This document shows, piece by piece, positions 15,755 to 23,936 of a stretch of DNA of 41,125 nt (the first letter of the stretch is position 1; each line of letters starts with the position of its first letter). The notes under the pieces were generated by a model. That model had not been told where the DNA came from, did not search any database, and worked only from the letters and a program-made list of their open reading frames with translations. The translations under genes and the position numbers were made by a program. Origin of the DNA: an uncultured Flavobacteriales bacterium (GTDB lineage: Bacteria; Bacteroidota; Bacteroidia; Flavobacteriales_D; Crocinitomicaceae); assembly GCA_913056215.1 (NCBI GenBank), contig CAJXMN010000013.1, forward strand, positions 1-41,125, given 5' to 3'.

Positions 15755-16752
15755 TAAATTATCTTATAACCAACACTTTCTGCTACGGGTGTGATATTTT
15801 CTTTGAGTTGAATAAATTGTTCGTGCGTCAATTGCTGAGCTGCGTCCGATTTCGCAACGGTAGGATCCGGATGTGCCTCAATCAATAAACCATCAATGCC
15901 CATCGCTACGCACGCCTTTGCGAGTTTCTCAATTCCATATCGAAATCCGAGCGCGTGACTGGGATCCAATATGATTGGTAAATTGGTGTATTCTTGTAGA
16001 TAAGCAACTCCACAAAGATCGAGTGTAAATCGAGTTTTTGTTTCAAAGGTCCGAATGCCGCGCTCACACAAAATCACTTGGTCATTTCCGCCTGAAAGGA
16101 TAAATTCAGCAGCTTGCACAAACTCCTGCAGAGTTGTACCAAATCCGCGTTTGAGTAAAACGGGTTTATTGATCTTTGCACAGGCTCGGAGAATACCCTG
16201 GTCGTACATTGCTTTTGCGCCAATTTGAACAACATCACTGTATTCAATGACCTGATCAACTTGCGTGGCATCCCGCACTTCCGTGATAACACTAAGACCG
16301 TGCTCCTTGCGCATTTTAGCCAACAGTTTTAACCCTTCTAAACCGAGTCCCTGAAAACTGTATGGACTGGTGCGTGGTTTGAAGCAGCCTCCGCGCAATG
16401 TTGTCAATCCAAGTGATGTGAGTAGCTCAGCACTCTGCTGAATCTGTGTTTCAGATTCGACGGAACATGGACCTCCAATTAAAAGGGTATGATTGGTATC
16501 ACCGCCAATGGTTTGCGCGCCGATACGAACTGTACGTGTCTCCTCTTGAAATTCTCGTGAAGCAAGCTGCATATCATTCGGAAAAACCCATTCTTTATCC
16601 ACCTTTCCTGTTAGTAGTTCGGGTGTTGTCTTCACGGAGGAAGACGTGATCATATATTCGCTTCCCTGGTAAGTGACGTGAAAAGCTTTTACGCGATCAG
16701 CAAGAGCTGAAGCTTCATTTTTCGTAATCGTTGTCGCTAATTTTAAGATCAT
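15754..16752 (-). CDS. DAHP-synthase-like (type I-beta) PEP aldolase
   Basis: The 332-residue protein has a degenerate ferredoxin-like N-terminal domain (~1-80) and a (beta/alpha)8 barrel (~85-332) of the AroF/DAHP synthase I-beta class. Metal ligands are all present: Cys96 (GGPCSVES), His266 (DPSHALG), Glu292 (LIEAHPDP) and Asp303. The substrate loop GGCFKPRTSPYSFQG (~121-135) is of DAHP synthase type, with KPRTS rather than the KANRS of KdsA. Lys201-Arg202 (LLKRGF) and the ERGIRTFE block fit. What is odd is residues 178-185, GAKAMYDQ, where the family usually has GARNMQNF. No chorismate mutase domain is fused. It shares ATGA with the upstream gene. It condenses PEP with an aldose phosphate, probably erythrose 4-phosphate, but a changed substrate is possible. 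Confidence 0.82.
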   Translation of the reverse strand: MILKLATTITKNEASALADRVKAFHVTYQGSEYMITSSSVKTTPELLTGKVDKEWVFPNDMQLASREFQEETRTVRIGAQTIGGDTNHTLLIGGPCSVESETQIQQSAELLTSLGLTTLRGGCFKPRTSPYSFQGLGLEGLKLLAKMRKEHGLSVITEVRDATQVDQVIEYSDVVQIGAKAMYDQGILRACAKINKPVLLKRGFGTTLQEFVQAAEFILSGGNDQVILCERGIRTFETKTRFTLDLCGVAYLQEYTNLPIILDPSHALGFRYGIEKLAKACVAMGIDGLLIEAHPDPTVAKSDAAQQLTHEQFIQLKENITPVAESVGYKII

Positions 16753-17750
16753 ATCTCTCCTTTTATGAGGTTTACAAAGGTAACAATTCCTGCCGCATTT
16801 TGGGTGTTATCAAGGACGGGTAGGTAGGTTACTGGAAATGATTGGCCGCGGACTTTATTCAACATTTCGTCAACAGTGGCATTTGAAGCAATCGTGACTG
16901 GCATGTCGTTAATCATCGTGGTAGGATCCATTTCCTCGATATTGGATAAATGCTTGAGCAATGCTTTTCTGATGTCTGCATTTGAAATAATGCCGTGCAT
17001 TTGATGTTCATCTTCAACAATGGTAAAACCTAGTCCACCAGTTTCAATGGACTTGAGAATATTCTCCAGGGTCAAACGGCTTTTTTCGATGATTGGACAT
17101 TCTTCCCGAGGAATCATGAAATCTTTAATTTTGAACCGCGACTCAATTTCGCGTTTAGTGAGGTCCATCAATGCTTGTCCTACACTTGCAGCTTTAAATA
17201 AGAAACTGCCTGATACAGAGCTGTGCACACCCATATTGCGTAAAATGAATGATACTTCACCATTGACGCCACCATCAACATGAACATTTTTATTTGGATA
17301 TTTTTTGCGGAAAGCGCGTATTTTTCTAAAATTTTCGGGATCGAATACACCGCCACTTTGACCAGGAATAGTGGCCATCATCAAAATAAAGTCGAAATTA
17401 GTATACTTATCAAATGCCGTGATAGGAGTAGGTGTGATGATGGCTAAGCCTTTTTCACCAGCTATATCTGAAGGAATCTCTAGTTTATGATCCAGATCTT
17501 CGTATTGAAAAGTAACGTATTCTACCGGGTGCTTGCGCAAGAGGTCAAAATACTGCTCTGGTTGCTGGGTAATAATATGTAAATCAATTGGCATGGAACA
17601 CCATTCACGTATTTTAGCAATATCTTCAAATACCGATGGATCATCATTACAATCGACGTGTAGCATATCTACCTGATGCGCCTCTAGGTCCATAATTGTT
17701 GATTGAAGCGTACGTTTTTTATCGGAATAAATAGAACCGGATATTTTCAT
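16749..17750 (-). CDS. Ribulose-phosphate 3-epimerase-like domain fused to a CBS pair
   Basis: This 333-residue protein joins an Rpe-like (beta/alpha)8 barrel (~1-200) to two CBS domains (~207-333). The barrel keeps the metal and catalytic residues of Rpe at the expected places: His31 and Asp33 (LHVDCND), His58 (IDLHII) and Asp159 (HVDGGV), plus Ser6/Ser9. The phosphate-binding loop MATIPGQSGGVF (~125-136) corresponds to the Rpe MSVNPGFGGQ loop but is altered. The CBS pair, with GFTIVEDEHQMHGIIS and NADIRKAL, resembles the pair of KdsD (arabinose 5-phosphate isomerase), where it follows a SIS domain. The fusion suggests nucleotide- or metabolite-controlled pentose-phosphate chemistry. The protein is one base from the lipoprotein gene and 4 bases into the aldolase gene, so co-expression is certain if the region is transcribed. 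Confidence 0.8.
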   Translation of the reverse strand: MKISGSIYSDKKRTLQSTIMDLEAHQVDMLHVDCNDDPSVFEDIAKIREWCSMPIDLHIITQQPEQYFDLLRKHPVEYVTFQYEDLDHKLEIPSDIAGEKGLAIITPTPITAFDKYTNFDFILMMATIPGQSGGVFDPENFRKIRAFRKKYPNKNVHVDGGVNGEVSFILRNMGVHSSVSGSFLFKAASVGQALMDLTKREIESRFKIKDFMIPREECPIIEKSRLTLENILKSIETGGLGFTIVEDEHQMHGIISNADIRKALLKHLSNIEEMDPTTMINDMPVTIASNATVDEMLNKVRGQSFPVTYLPVLDNTQNAAGIVTFVNLIKGEI

Positions 17751-17751
17751 A

Positions 17752-18132
17752 TTAATTTCTTTCTAAAGGACGAAACGTATTATCTGTGATCACAATACGT
17801 GTCTCGTTATTAAATATCTTTTTTTCAAGTTTGCGCGAAAGCGCTTGAAGTTGGGATTGTTCGCTAATAGCAAGTGGGTCGTTCTGATAACCTTTCCGTT
17901 CAATTAGTTTTATGAGTATCTCTCCATTTTCTTTTTCCAGCTGTATAGTTTGTTTGCGATCACCTACAAAACCGTGGTTCTGCCAATAAGTAGCGAATTG
18001 AATAGCTGTCTTTTTGTCTATACCTTCTAGGTAATAAACACTCAGATTGTCGCCATCTACGCGATTGCCCATGGGAACACCACATGCTCCAAAGATGGCT
18101 ACAATAAATATAAGATGAAGTAGATATTTCAT
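17752..18132 (-). CDS. Small hypothetical lipoprotein, first gene of the Rpe-CBS operon
   Basis: From ATG 18130-18132 the product is 126 residues with a short signal and lipobox IFGAC (~residue 17). The mature domain (~20-126) shows an alternating pattern with LSVYYLEGIDKKTAIQFATYW, KQTIQLEKENGEILIKLIE and a C-terminal IVITDNTFRPLER, resembling a small alpha/beta fold. A TTG three codons upstream could start the same frame but would sit inside a -7-like box. Its stop is one base before the start of the Rpe-CBS gene. I do not recognise the family, and its link to the sugar enzymes may be only positional. Confidence 0.65.
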   Translation of the reverse strand: MKYLLHLIFIVAIFGACGVPMGNRVDGDNLSVYYLEGIDKKTAIQFATYWQNHGFVGDRKQTIQLEKENGEILIKLIERKGYQNDPLAISEQSQLQALSRKLEKKIFNNETRIVITDNTFRPLERN

Positions 18133-18138
18133 GATCTT

Positions 18139-18146
18139 CAAAAATA
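18139..18146 (-). promoter_or_regulatory. Possible -7 box of the Rpe-CBS operon
   Basis: On the minus strand TATTTTTG (complement of 18139-18146) matches TAnnTTTG, with TTG (18169-18171) 22 bases upstream. It lies just 6 bases before the ATG at 18132, so the transcript would be almost leaderless. Spacing of the -33 element is longer than usual, so this is tentative. Confidence 0.3.
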
Positions 18147-18281
18147 GTGATTCTCTTCAAAGCGATTTCAATAAAGCGTTTTTCTTTTTCAGAGCTCATA
18201 ATCCTAAGTGTTCAAAAGAAGACAAAATATTTTCATAAGGCAAAGAAGTATAGAAATAATGCTCATCTCTTGAAAAAAATG

Positions 18282-18289
18282 TAGCTTTG
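18282..18289 (+). promoter_or_regulatory. -7 box of the alpha/beta hydrolase gene
   Basis: TAGCTTTG is an exact TAnnTTTG box, 22 bases before ATG 18312. No TTG stands at the expected distance upstream, so the promoter may be weak or factor-dependent. The box supports the start at 18312, because an alternative TTG start at 18294 would fall at the transcription start. Confidence 0.35.
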
Positions 18290-18311
18290 GAAGTTGCAAA
18301 ATTTGAATGAG

Positions 18312-19142
18312 ATGAAATTGAAAAACGCCGTATACCGTGGAGCTGAGGGGCGCGAGTCATTGATAGATTTAGAAACTCCTGATAAAGTGAGATGTGAAGA
18401 TATTGTTGTCTTTGTACATGGTTATAAAGGGTTCAAGGATTGGGGATGTTGGAACATGGTACAACAGTATTTTATCGATCGCGGTATCGGGTTTTGTAAA
18501 ATGAATTTGAGTCACAACGGTGGAACTGTTGATGAACCGATTGATTTTCCTGATTTGGATGCTTTTGGCGATAATCGATACTCTTATGAAGTGAAAGACA
18601 TCGAAGAGGTTATGGAGTGGATCATGAATCAGCTTGAAGAACTGGATATCAATTTACACCTAATCGGTCATAGTCGTGGTGGAGGAGATGTTATTTTAAC
18701 AGGACATCATCCGCGAGTAAAATCGGTAATTACTTGGGCGGGAATTGATTCCATACCAGCACGATTCCCGGAAGGAGAGGAGTTGGAAAAATGGAGAAAA
18801 GAAGGAGTGCGCCATGTGAAAAACGGAAGGACAGGTCAGGAAATGCCTCATCGCTTTAGCATGTATGAAGATTGGGAACAACATAAGGAAGCACTTTCTA
18901 TAGAGAAGAAAGCACAACAACTCGATAAACCGACATTACACTTGCATGGAGATATTGATGAAGCGGTTTCGATTACTGCTTCGGAAAATCTCAGTCGCTG
19001 GACAGAAGGGAAAATGATAGTGATTCGCGATGCCAATCATACTTTTGGATCAAAACATCCTTTCGAAGATGATCACTTACCCCCCAAACTTTATGAAGTT
19101 TGCTCGTTAACGCTCCAGTTTATTGAAAAGCAAGGAAATTAG
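18312..19142 (+). CDS. Alpha/beta hydrolase
   Basis: From ATG 18312 the protein has 276 residues and the alpha/beta-hydrolase fold: oxyanion segment FVHGYKGFKD (~34-43), nucleophile elbow GHSRGG with Ser121, an Asp in LHGDIDEAV (~210) and the catalytic His in ANHTFG (~240). There is no signal peptide, so it acts in the cytoplasm. The sequence around the active site (GYKGFKDWGCWNMV) is that of the dienelactone hydrolase/serine aminopeptidase-like group, and the substrate is not evident. It stands alone, divergent from the lipoprotein-Rpe operon. Confidence 0.85.
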   Translation: MKLKNAVYRGAEGRESLIDLETPDKVRCEDIVVFVHGYKGFKDWGCWNMVQQYFIDRGIGFCKMNLSHNGGTVDEPIDFPDLDAFGDNRYSYEVKDIEEVMEWIMNQLEELDINLHLIGHSRGGGDVILTGHHPRVKSVITWAGIDSIPARFPEGEELEKWRKEGVRHVKNGRTGQEMPHRFSMYEDWEQHKEALSIEKKAQQLDKPTLHLHGDIDEAVSITASENLSRWTEGKMIVIRDANHTFGSKHPFEDDHLPPKLYEVCSLTLQFIEKQGN

Positions 19143-19427
19143 TCTTGTTGATATAACACCAGATGGCTTGAATAAATTAAGCTGTTACAAAACTAGTCTA
19201 CAATACCTAAAAGCAAGCGTACATTCTTTATCTATTTGATTTGTGTATTAAACTTTTATCTGTTAAGAGGTTACATTGAAGAGTTGCTTTATAGATGCCT
19301 ATAACTTTAAAAAAGTCTCGCTTCAGCAAAGAAGATATTTTTACACCTATTATTCTTATTAAAAATCGTATGTTTGGTCGTTAATTTGACAAAAATGTGC
19401 TAAAAATACGTCAGTAAAACTTCGTGC

Positions 19428-22400
19428 ATGAATTTTACAGGAGATACAAACATCCATTGGCTCGCTCTAATTGAACGAATAGCTGGGATAGGCATTTGGG
19501 AAATTGATTTAGAATCCAGTACCATGGAGTGGTCTGATGGTATTTACAATATGTTAGGTCAGGAACCGTCCTCGGATATTTTTGAACTCGAGCTACTCGC
19601 TGATTTAGTTCACCCCGATGATCTGAAAAGGGCTCAAAAACAATTCGAACAAACTGTTAATTCAGGTGCCACTTACAATATCCAGAAGCGACTTAAACAT
19701 GCCGAAGGTCATTACATTTATGTTCGTTCCAAGGCAGAATTAACGTACAAAGATGGAGTTCCAGCATATCTAACAGGTGTGTTTTTTGACGTTACTAATT
19801 ATGAAACAACTAAATCTCAACTCAACGAATCACAAAGACAAGCTAAATTTTTGCTCGAAAATGCAGATGGTATATTTTGGGAGGCCGATCCGGAATCGTT
19901 TAATTTCTTATACGTCAGTCCGCAAATTGAAGCTGTGCTAGGTTACTCGCGCGATGAGTGGTTAATGAGTTATGAATTTTGGCTCAGTAAGATCCATCCA
20001 GAAGATCGCGAACGTGTGAGGCAGGAGTATCAACACCATATTTTAAATGGTGAAGACCATAAGTTGGAATATCGTATAATGCACGAAAATGGTTCCTGTC
20101 ATTGGTTTCAGCAACGTGTAAAAGTGATTTGTGATGATGCACAACGACCTTATCGATTAACTGGTATGATGGTTGATGTTTCCAAAGAACGAGCCCTACA
20201 GCTTGAACTGGAAAGTGAAAAAGAATTATTAGAAGGATTGGTAAATCATTTGCCTTCGTCATTCTTTTTATTCGATCAAGAAGGTAACCAATTAATGTGG
20301 AATAATAAGTTACTGGAACTTTCGGAGTATACCGCTGAGGAGATCAGGCAAATAAAGCCTCCTGAAATGTTTGAGGGGCAAAATCGAAAAAAAGTAGAAC
20401 AAAAAACATTAGAAACATTTCAAAGAGGATTCGCCGAAGTCGAAGCTGATTTGACAACCAAGACAGGTGATAAAATTCCTTTTTTATTTAAAGCTGCTGC
20501 TACTCAATACAAAGGTAGAAGTTGTATATATGGTATTGGAACTGACCTCCGTCAATTGAAGAGAAAGGACGCCATCATTCGTGAAAATGAGAAGCGGTTC
20601 AAGGCACTTATAAACGAAGGTGGTGATGTAATAATGACCCTTGACCGGGAATTGAAACAAAGTTATGTAAGCCCATCTTCGAGTAGCGTGCTTCATATTC
20701 AACCAGGTGATCTGGAAGGAATGAAGTTTACCGATTACATTCATGAACGGGACAAGCAACGTATTTTGAATGCATTACACGTTGCTAGAAGCAAAAAACG
20801 CCTAAAATTAGAACCTTATCGCTTTAAAAATGGCAAAGATCAATGGCGCTGGATGCAAACAGTTATTACCAATGCAATTGATGTAGACAGCATTGATGGG
20901 TTTGTCCTTAATTCTCGTGATATCACTGAGAATCATAGAAATTTACAACGTCTGAAAAAGAGTGAGGCGCGATACCGAGGTTTATTTGATTCACAGACGA
21001 ATTACGTAGTTCGTACCGATTTAGATGGAAAATTCACTTTCGTAAATAACAAGTTTTTATCGGAATACGACTGGCTCTATCCTAATGGAATCATAGGTGG
21101 ACAAGCGGGTATAACAACGGTTGATGAACATCAAGAGCGTGTAGTTTCGACGGTAGCAAAATGTATAGAGCAACCAGGATCAGTTTATCAGGTGGTACTT
21201 AATAAAAAAACAAAACGCCCAGGTGGTCAAACTACCATTTGGGATTTTGTCTGTATTAAAGATGAAAACAATCAGCCGAGTGAAATCCAATATGTAGGTA
21301 TTGACATCACAGAGCGATCAAAATTTGAAAAGCAGTTAAAAGAAAGCAATGAACGCTTTGAAATGATTGCAAGGACTACTAATGATGCGATTTGGGATTA
21401 TGACTTTATAAAAGGTTCATTTGATCTGGGACAAGGATTTAATACACTTTTTGGATTTAACATCCAAAGTAGTTCGAAGAATATTTTTGAATTGCATGCA
21501 GAACTCTGTCACCCTGATGATGCAGTTGCGATCAACCAGCAATTGAAAGCCAAAATAGAAGGTAGGGATCTAAACGATGATTGGATTAGCGAATTTAGAA
21601 TTATCAAAAATGATGGAGGACTTGCTCATGTCCGGAACCGCGCACATTTTATTCGTAATGAAAAAGGAGAGGTTGTTCGGGCGCTTGGAGCAATCACAGA
21701 TATCTCTCAACAAAAAGCATTTGAATCAAAATTAAAGGAGCTTAATCTCGAACTGAAACAAAAGGTGAAGGCTTTAGATCGTTCCAACCAGGAATTGGAA
21801 CAATTTGCCTACGTAGCTTCGCATGACTTACAAGAACCACTGCGAATGATTACGAATTTCTTGGATTTGCTCGAAAAAAAATATGGTGACGGGTTGGGTG
21901 AAAAAGCAAAGACTTATATACATTATGCCACAGATGGTGCGCGAAGGATGCGTGAACTTATACTTGATTTATTAGATTTCTCAAGAGCAGGGAGAGGACA
22001 TGAAAAGAATGAAGATTTCGACCTTTCAGTGCTCCTCGATAATGTTCTCGCGATGCACAGGAAATCCATTGAAGAAAAAAATGTTCAAATTACCGTGGAC
22101 AAAATGCCCAGGATTTATTCGTGGAAAGTTCCCGTCCACCAGATTTTCTATAATCTGATTTCAAACGCGCTCAAGTTTAGTGATCCCAAAAAGTCACATC
22201 CACAGATCATTATTAAATATGAAGAAACAAAAGATGATCATATATTTCATGTAAAAGATGATGGAGTAGGAATCAATTCGGACTATCACGAAAAGATATT
22301 CGTCTTGTTTCAACGTCTAGCCAATACTAGTACAACAAGTGGCACGGGAATCGGTTTAGCTCTGGTTAAAAAAATCATAGACAATCTGGGGGGAACTATC

Positions 22401-22481
22401 GAGGTGTCTTCCCAGGAGGGTAAAGGTACGACGTTTACCTTTACTATTCCCAAATTGAAAGAGGAAACCAATAAACAATAA
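19428..22481 (+). CDS. Soluble histidine kinase with six PAS domains
   Basis: The 1017-residue protein has no membrane segment or signal. Six PAS/PAC units follow one another from about residues 12, 139, 267, 390, 515 and 643. Several (units 1, 2, 4, 6) show the WEID/WEAD-type start and HP(D/E)D signature typical of PAS_3. A coiled coil (~768-795) leads to the HisKA domain with phosphoacceptor His799 in FAYVASHDLQEPLRM. The HATPase_c domain has the N-box Asn909 (NLISNALKF), G1 DDGVGIN (~943) and G2 GTGIGLAL (~971). The FAYVASHDLQEPLR form is common in cytoplasmic, phytochrome-like or PAS kinases of Bacteroidota. No receiver domain is fused and no response regulator adjoins, so its partner is elsewhere. 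The ligand of the PAS units (for example haem, flavin or none) cannot be read from sequence. Confidence 0.92.
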   Translation: MNFTGDTNIHWLALIERIAGIGIWEIDLESSTMEWSDGIYNMLGQEPSSDIFELELLADLVHPDDLKRAQKQFEQTVNSGATYNIQKRLKHAEGHYIYVRSKAELTYKDGVPAYLTGVFFDVTNYETTKSQLNESQRQAKFLLENADGIFWEADPESFNFLYVSPQIEAVLGYSRDEWLMSYEFWLSKIHPEDRERVRQEYQHHILNGEDHKLEYRIMHENGSCHWFQQRVKVICDDAQRPYRLTGMMVDVSKERALQLELESEKELLEGLVNHLPSSFFLFDQEGNQLMWNNKLLELSEYTAEEIRQIKPPEMFEGQNRKKVEQKTLETFQRGFAEVEADLTTKTGDKIPFLFKAAATQYKGRSCIYGIGTDLRQLKRKDAIIRENEKRFKALINEGGDVIMTLDRELKQSYVSPSSSSVLHIQPGDLEGMKFTDYIHERDKQRILNALHVARSKKRLKLEPYRFKNGKDQWRWMQTVITNAIDVDSIDGFVLNSRDITENHRNLQRLKKSEARYRGLFDSQTNYVVRTDLDGKFTFVNNKFLSEYDWLYPNGIIGGQAGITTVDEHQERVVSTVAKCIEQPGSVYQVVLNKKTKRPGGQTTIWDFVCIKDENNQPSEIQYVGIDITERSKFEKQLKESNERFEMIARTTNDAIWDYDFIKGSFDLGQGFNTLFGFNIQSSSKNIFELHAELCHPDDAVAINQQLKAKIEGRDLNDDWISEFRIIKNDGGLAHVRNRAHFIRNEKGEVVRALGAITDISQQKAFESKLKELNLELKQKVKALDRSNQELEQFAYVASHDLQEPLRMITNFLDLLEKKYGDGLGEKAKTYIHYATDGARRMRELILDLLDFSRAGRGHEKNEDFDLSVLLDNVLAMHRKSIEEKNVQITVDKMPRIYSWKVPVHQIFYNLISNALKFSDPKKSHPQIIIKYEETKDDHIFHVKDDGVGINSDYHEKIFVLFQRLANTSTTSGTGIGLALVKKIIDNLGGTIEVSSQEGKGTTFTFTIPKLKEETNKQ

Positions 22482-22712
22482 TTGAGGCGATACAGAGTGG
22501 TTTTACTATGACGTACTCCAATCTGACACGACAATGATGTTGCCTCCTTTTAAAATGAAGTGTAAACACCCTTAATCCATGATAAGAAGGAAGTCGTGGA
22601 GTGCATAACGTTAAGCTATTGTCAAGTGAATGCATTGCTACGTAATTGTTGGAATAAAAGCGCTCCTATTATCTTCAAAATCTTGCTACTTTTACATTAG
22701 AATAAAGGAATT

Positions 22713-23222
22713 ATGGAAAAGCTGATATTTCTCATCGGTTTTATGGGTGCAGGAAAAAGTACAGTTGGAAAGCGTCTCGCAAGAAAAATGGATCGTTCAT
22801 TTTTGGATACGGACCAACTGATCGAGAAAGAGTTTGATTGTACCATTACCTCATTTTTTGAGCAGTATGGTGAGCCTCATTTTCGGCAGGTTGAAAATAA
22901 TATATTGAACCAGTTAATCGCACGGGAAGATCACCCAATCATTGCTGCAGGTGGAGGGCTTCCTTGTTATCATGATAATATGGAGCTGATGAACAAACAC
23001 GGTATTACTATTTATTTGCATCGGCCAGTAAAAGAGCTTTTTCAGCGGCTTCGTCAAAACAAGCATAAACGCCCACTGATTAATCAAAAATCTGATGAGG
23101 AACTATTGGAGTTCATCGAACAAATGCTCAGTGACCGGGAGCATTTTTATAAAAAGGCCAATATTATCGCTAATCGCAATCAACAGCAAGCGGATAATTT
23201 GATTGGTCTCCTGGAGCGTTGA
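22713..23222 (+). CDS. aroK: Shikimate kinase
   Basis: The 169-residue protein is a standard-length shikimate kinase, which phosphorylates shikimate at the 3-hydroxyl using ATP in chorismate synthesis. The P-loop GFMGAGKST lies at residues 9-17. The shikimate-binding Asp is in FLDTDQLIE, Arg in HFRQVE, and the GGG loop is AAGGGLPCY. The lid region RPLIN (~110) is present and the C-terminal adenine-binding segment (~145-155) fits. An AAAGGA purine-rich stretch precedes the ATG by 5 bases. It stands near, but not in an operon with, the DAHP-synthase-like gene 6 kb away. Confidence 0.95.
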   Translation: MEKLIFLIGFMGAGKSTVGKRLARKMDRSFLDTDQLIEKEFDCTITSFFEQYGEPHFRQVENNILNQLIAREDHPIIAAGGGLPCYHDNMELMNKHGITIYLHRPVKELFQRLRQNKHKRPLINQKSDEELLEFIEQMLSDREHFYKKANIIANRNQQQADNLIGLLER

Positions 23223-23236
23223 AAATGAGGCCCCCT

Positions 23237-23869
23237 TTATACGCCGGGGATTGAAGCAACAGGAGAAGGTTGATACAACATCCATCCCGTAATAGACCGA
23301 CGCATTTTATGCGACAGCAATACTTCGTGATAAAGTGCATCGCTCCTGAAAAGTATGCAGCGATTATAAGTGGGGGGTATTAAAATGGGATCGGAATTTG
23401 ATGGATAAATTTTGAGCTCGCCACCATCACCTGTTTTCCAATCTGGATTCAAATAAATGATCATAGAGATCATACGGTTATTTCTCGCTTTAAACTGATC
23501 GAGATGTTTTTTATAATAAGTGCCTGGAGGGTATAAAGCCAAGTGAAACTCGTAGTCGGAAAGACTGAGAAAAAACGATCGATTTAGCGTTGACATCACA
23601 ACTTCCAGTTGATCAAAAATAGGTAGTTCAAACTGGTCACGAACCTTATCAAGCCAATAAATATGATCTCCACGTATTTCACTGATAATCTTCTCATTGT
23701 CTTTAGTCCCAATGGCTGCTTTTTCTAGTACCCCCGATGACCTGGTGGTTTCAAAAAAAACTTCGATTTGAGTCAAAACATCCTCAGTAAAGAAGTTTTC
23801 CAAAAGTATATAATCCTGTTGGGCTAGCAAATTCAATTGCTCATCCTCTAAATGCGTACCTGAATTCAT
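23237..23869 (-). CDS. 2-oxoglutarate/Fe(II)-dependent oxygenase (PKHD-like)
   Basis: The 210-residue protein has the double-stranded beta-helix oxygenase core. The iron ligands are His122 and Asp124 (KKHLDQF) and His181 (YHEVLL), and Arg191 (MRRSITGW) is placed to bind 2-oxoglutarate. Supporting strands are FHLALYPPGTYYK, MISMIIYLNP and GGELKIYP. This is the prolyl-hydroxylase (SM-20/EGL-9) pattern. The substrate is unknown; protein prolyl residues or small molecules are both possible. It converges with aroK (14 bases apart) and diverges from the lipoprotein gene at 23937. Confidence 0.88.
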   Translation of the reverse strand: MNSGTHLEDEQLNLLAQQDYILLENFFTEDVLTQIEVFFETTRSSGVLEKAAIGTKDNEKIISEIRGDHIYWLDKVRDQFELPIFDQLEVVMSTLNRSFFLSLSDYEFHLALYPPGTYYKKHLDQFKARNNRMISMIIYLNPDWKTGDGGELKIYPSNSDPILIPPTYNRCILFRSDALYHEVLLSHKMRRSITGWMLYQPSPVASIPGV

Positions 23870-23886
23870 TTGAACATTATTGAGGT

Positions 23887-23894
23887 CAAATTTA
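23887..23894 (-). promoter_or_regulatory. -7 box of the 2OG oxygenase gene
   Basis: On the minus strand TAAATTTG (complement of 23887-23894) is an exact TAnnTTTG, 17 bases from the oxygenase ATG. No good -33 TTG stands upstream, so confidence is moderate. Confidence 0.4.
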
Positions 23895-23914
23895 CTGCAT
23901 TATCTGATATCTCT

Positions 23915-23922
23915 TATTTTTG
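23915..23922 (+). promoter_or_regulatory. -7 box of the lipoprotein/nnr gene pair
   Basis: TATTTTTG matches TAnnTTTG exactly and lies 14 bases before ATG 23937. Together with the opposite-facing box at 23887-23894 it makes a compact divergent promoter region of about 67 bases. It also supports 23937, rather than the upstream TTG at 23880, as the start. Confidence 0.4.
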
Positions 23923-23936
23923 TTAAAAAGAAAAAC

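Noticed and set aside
17960-18199. 79-codon minus-strand frame starting MSSEKEKRF ahead of the lipoprotein
   Set aside because: It overlaps the better-supported lipoprotein gene in another frame and loses all pattern after residue ~25.
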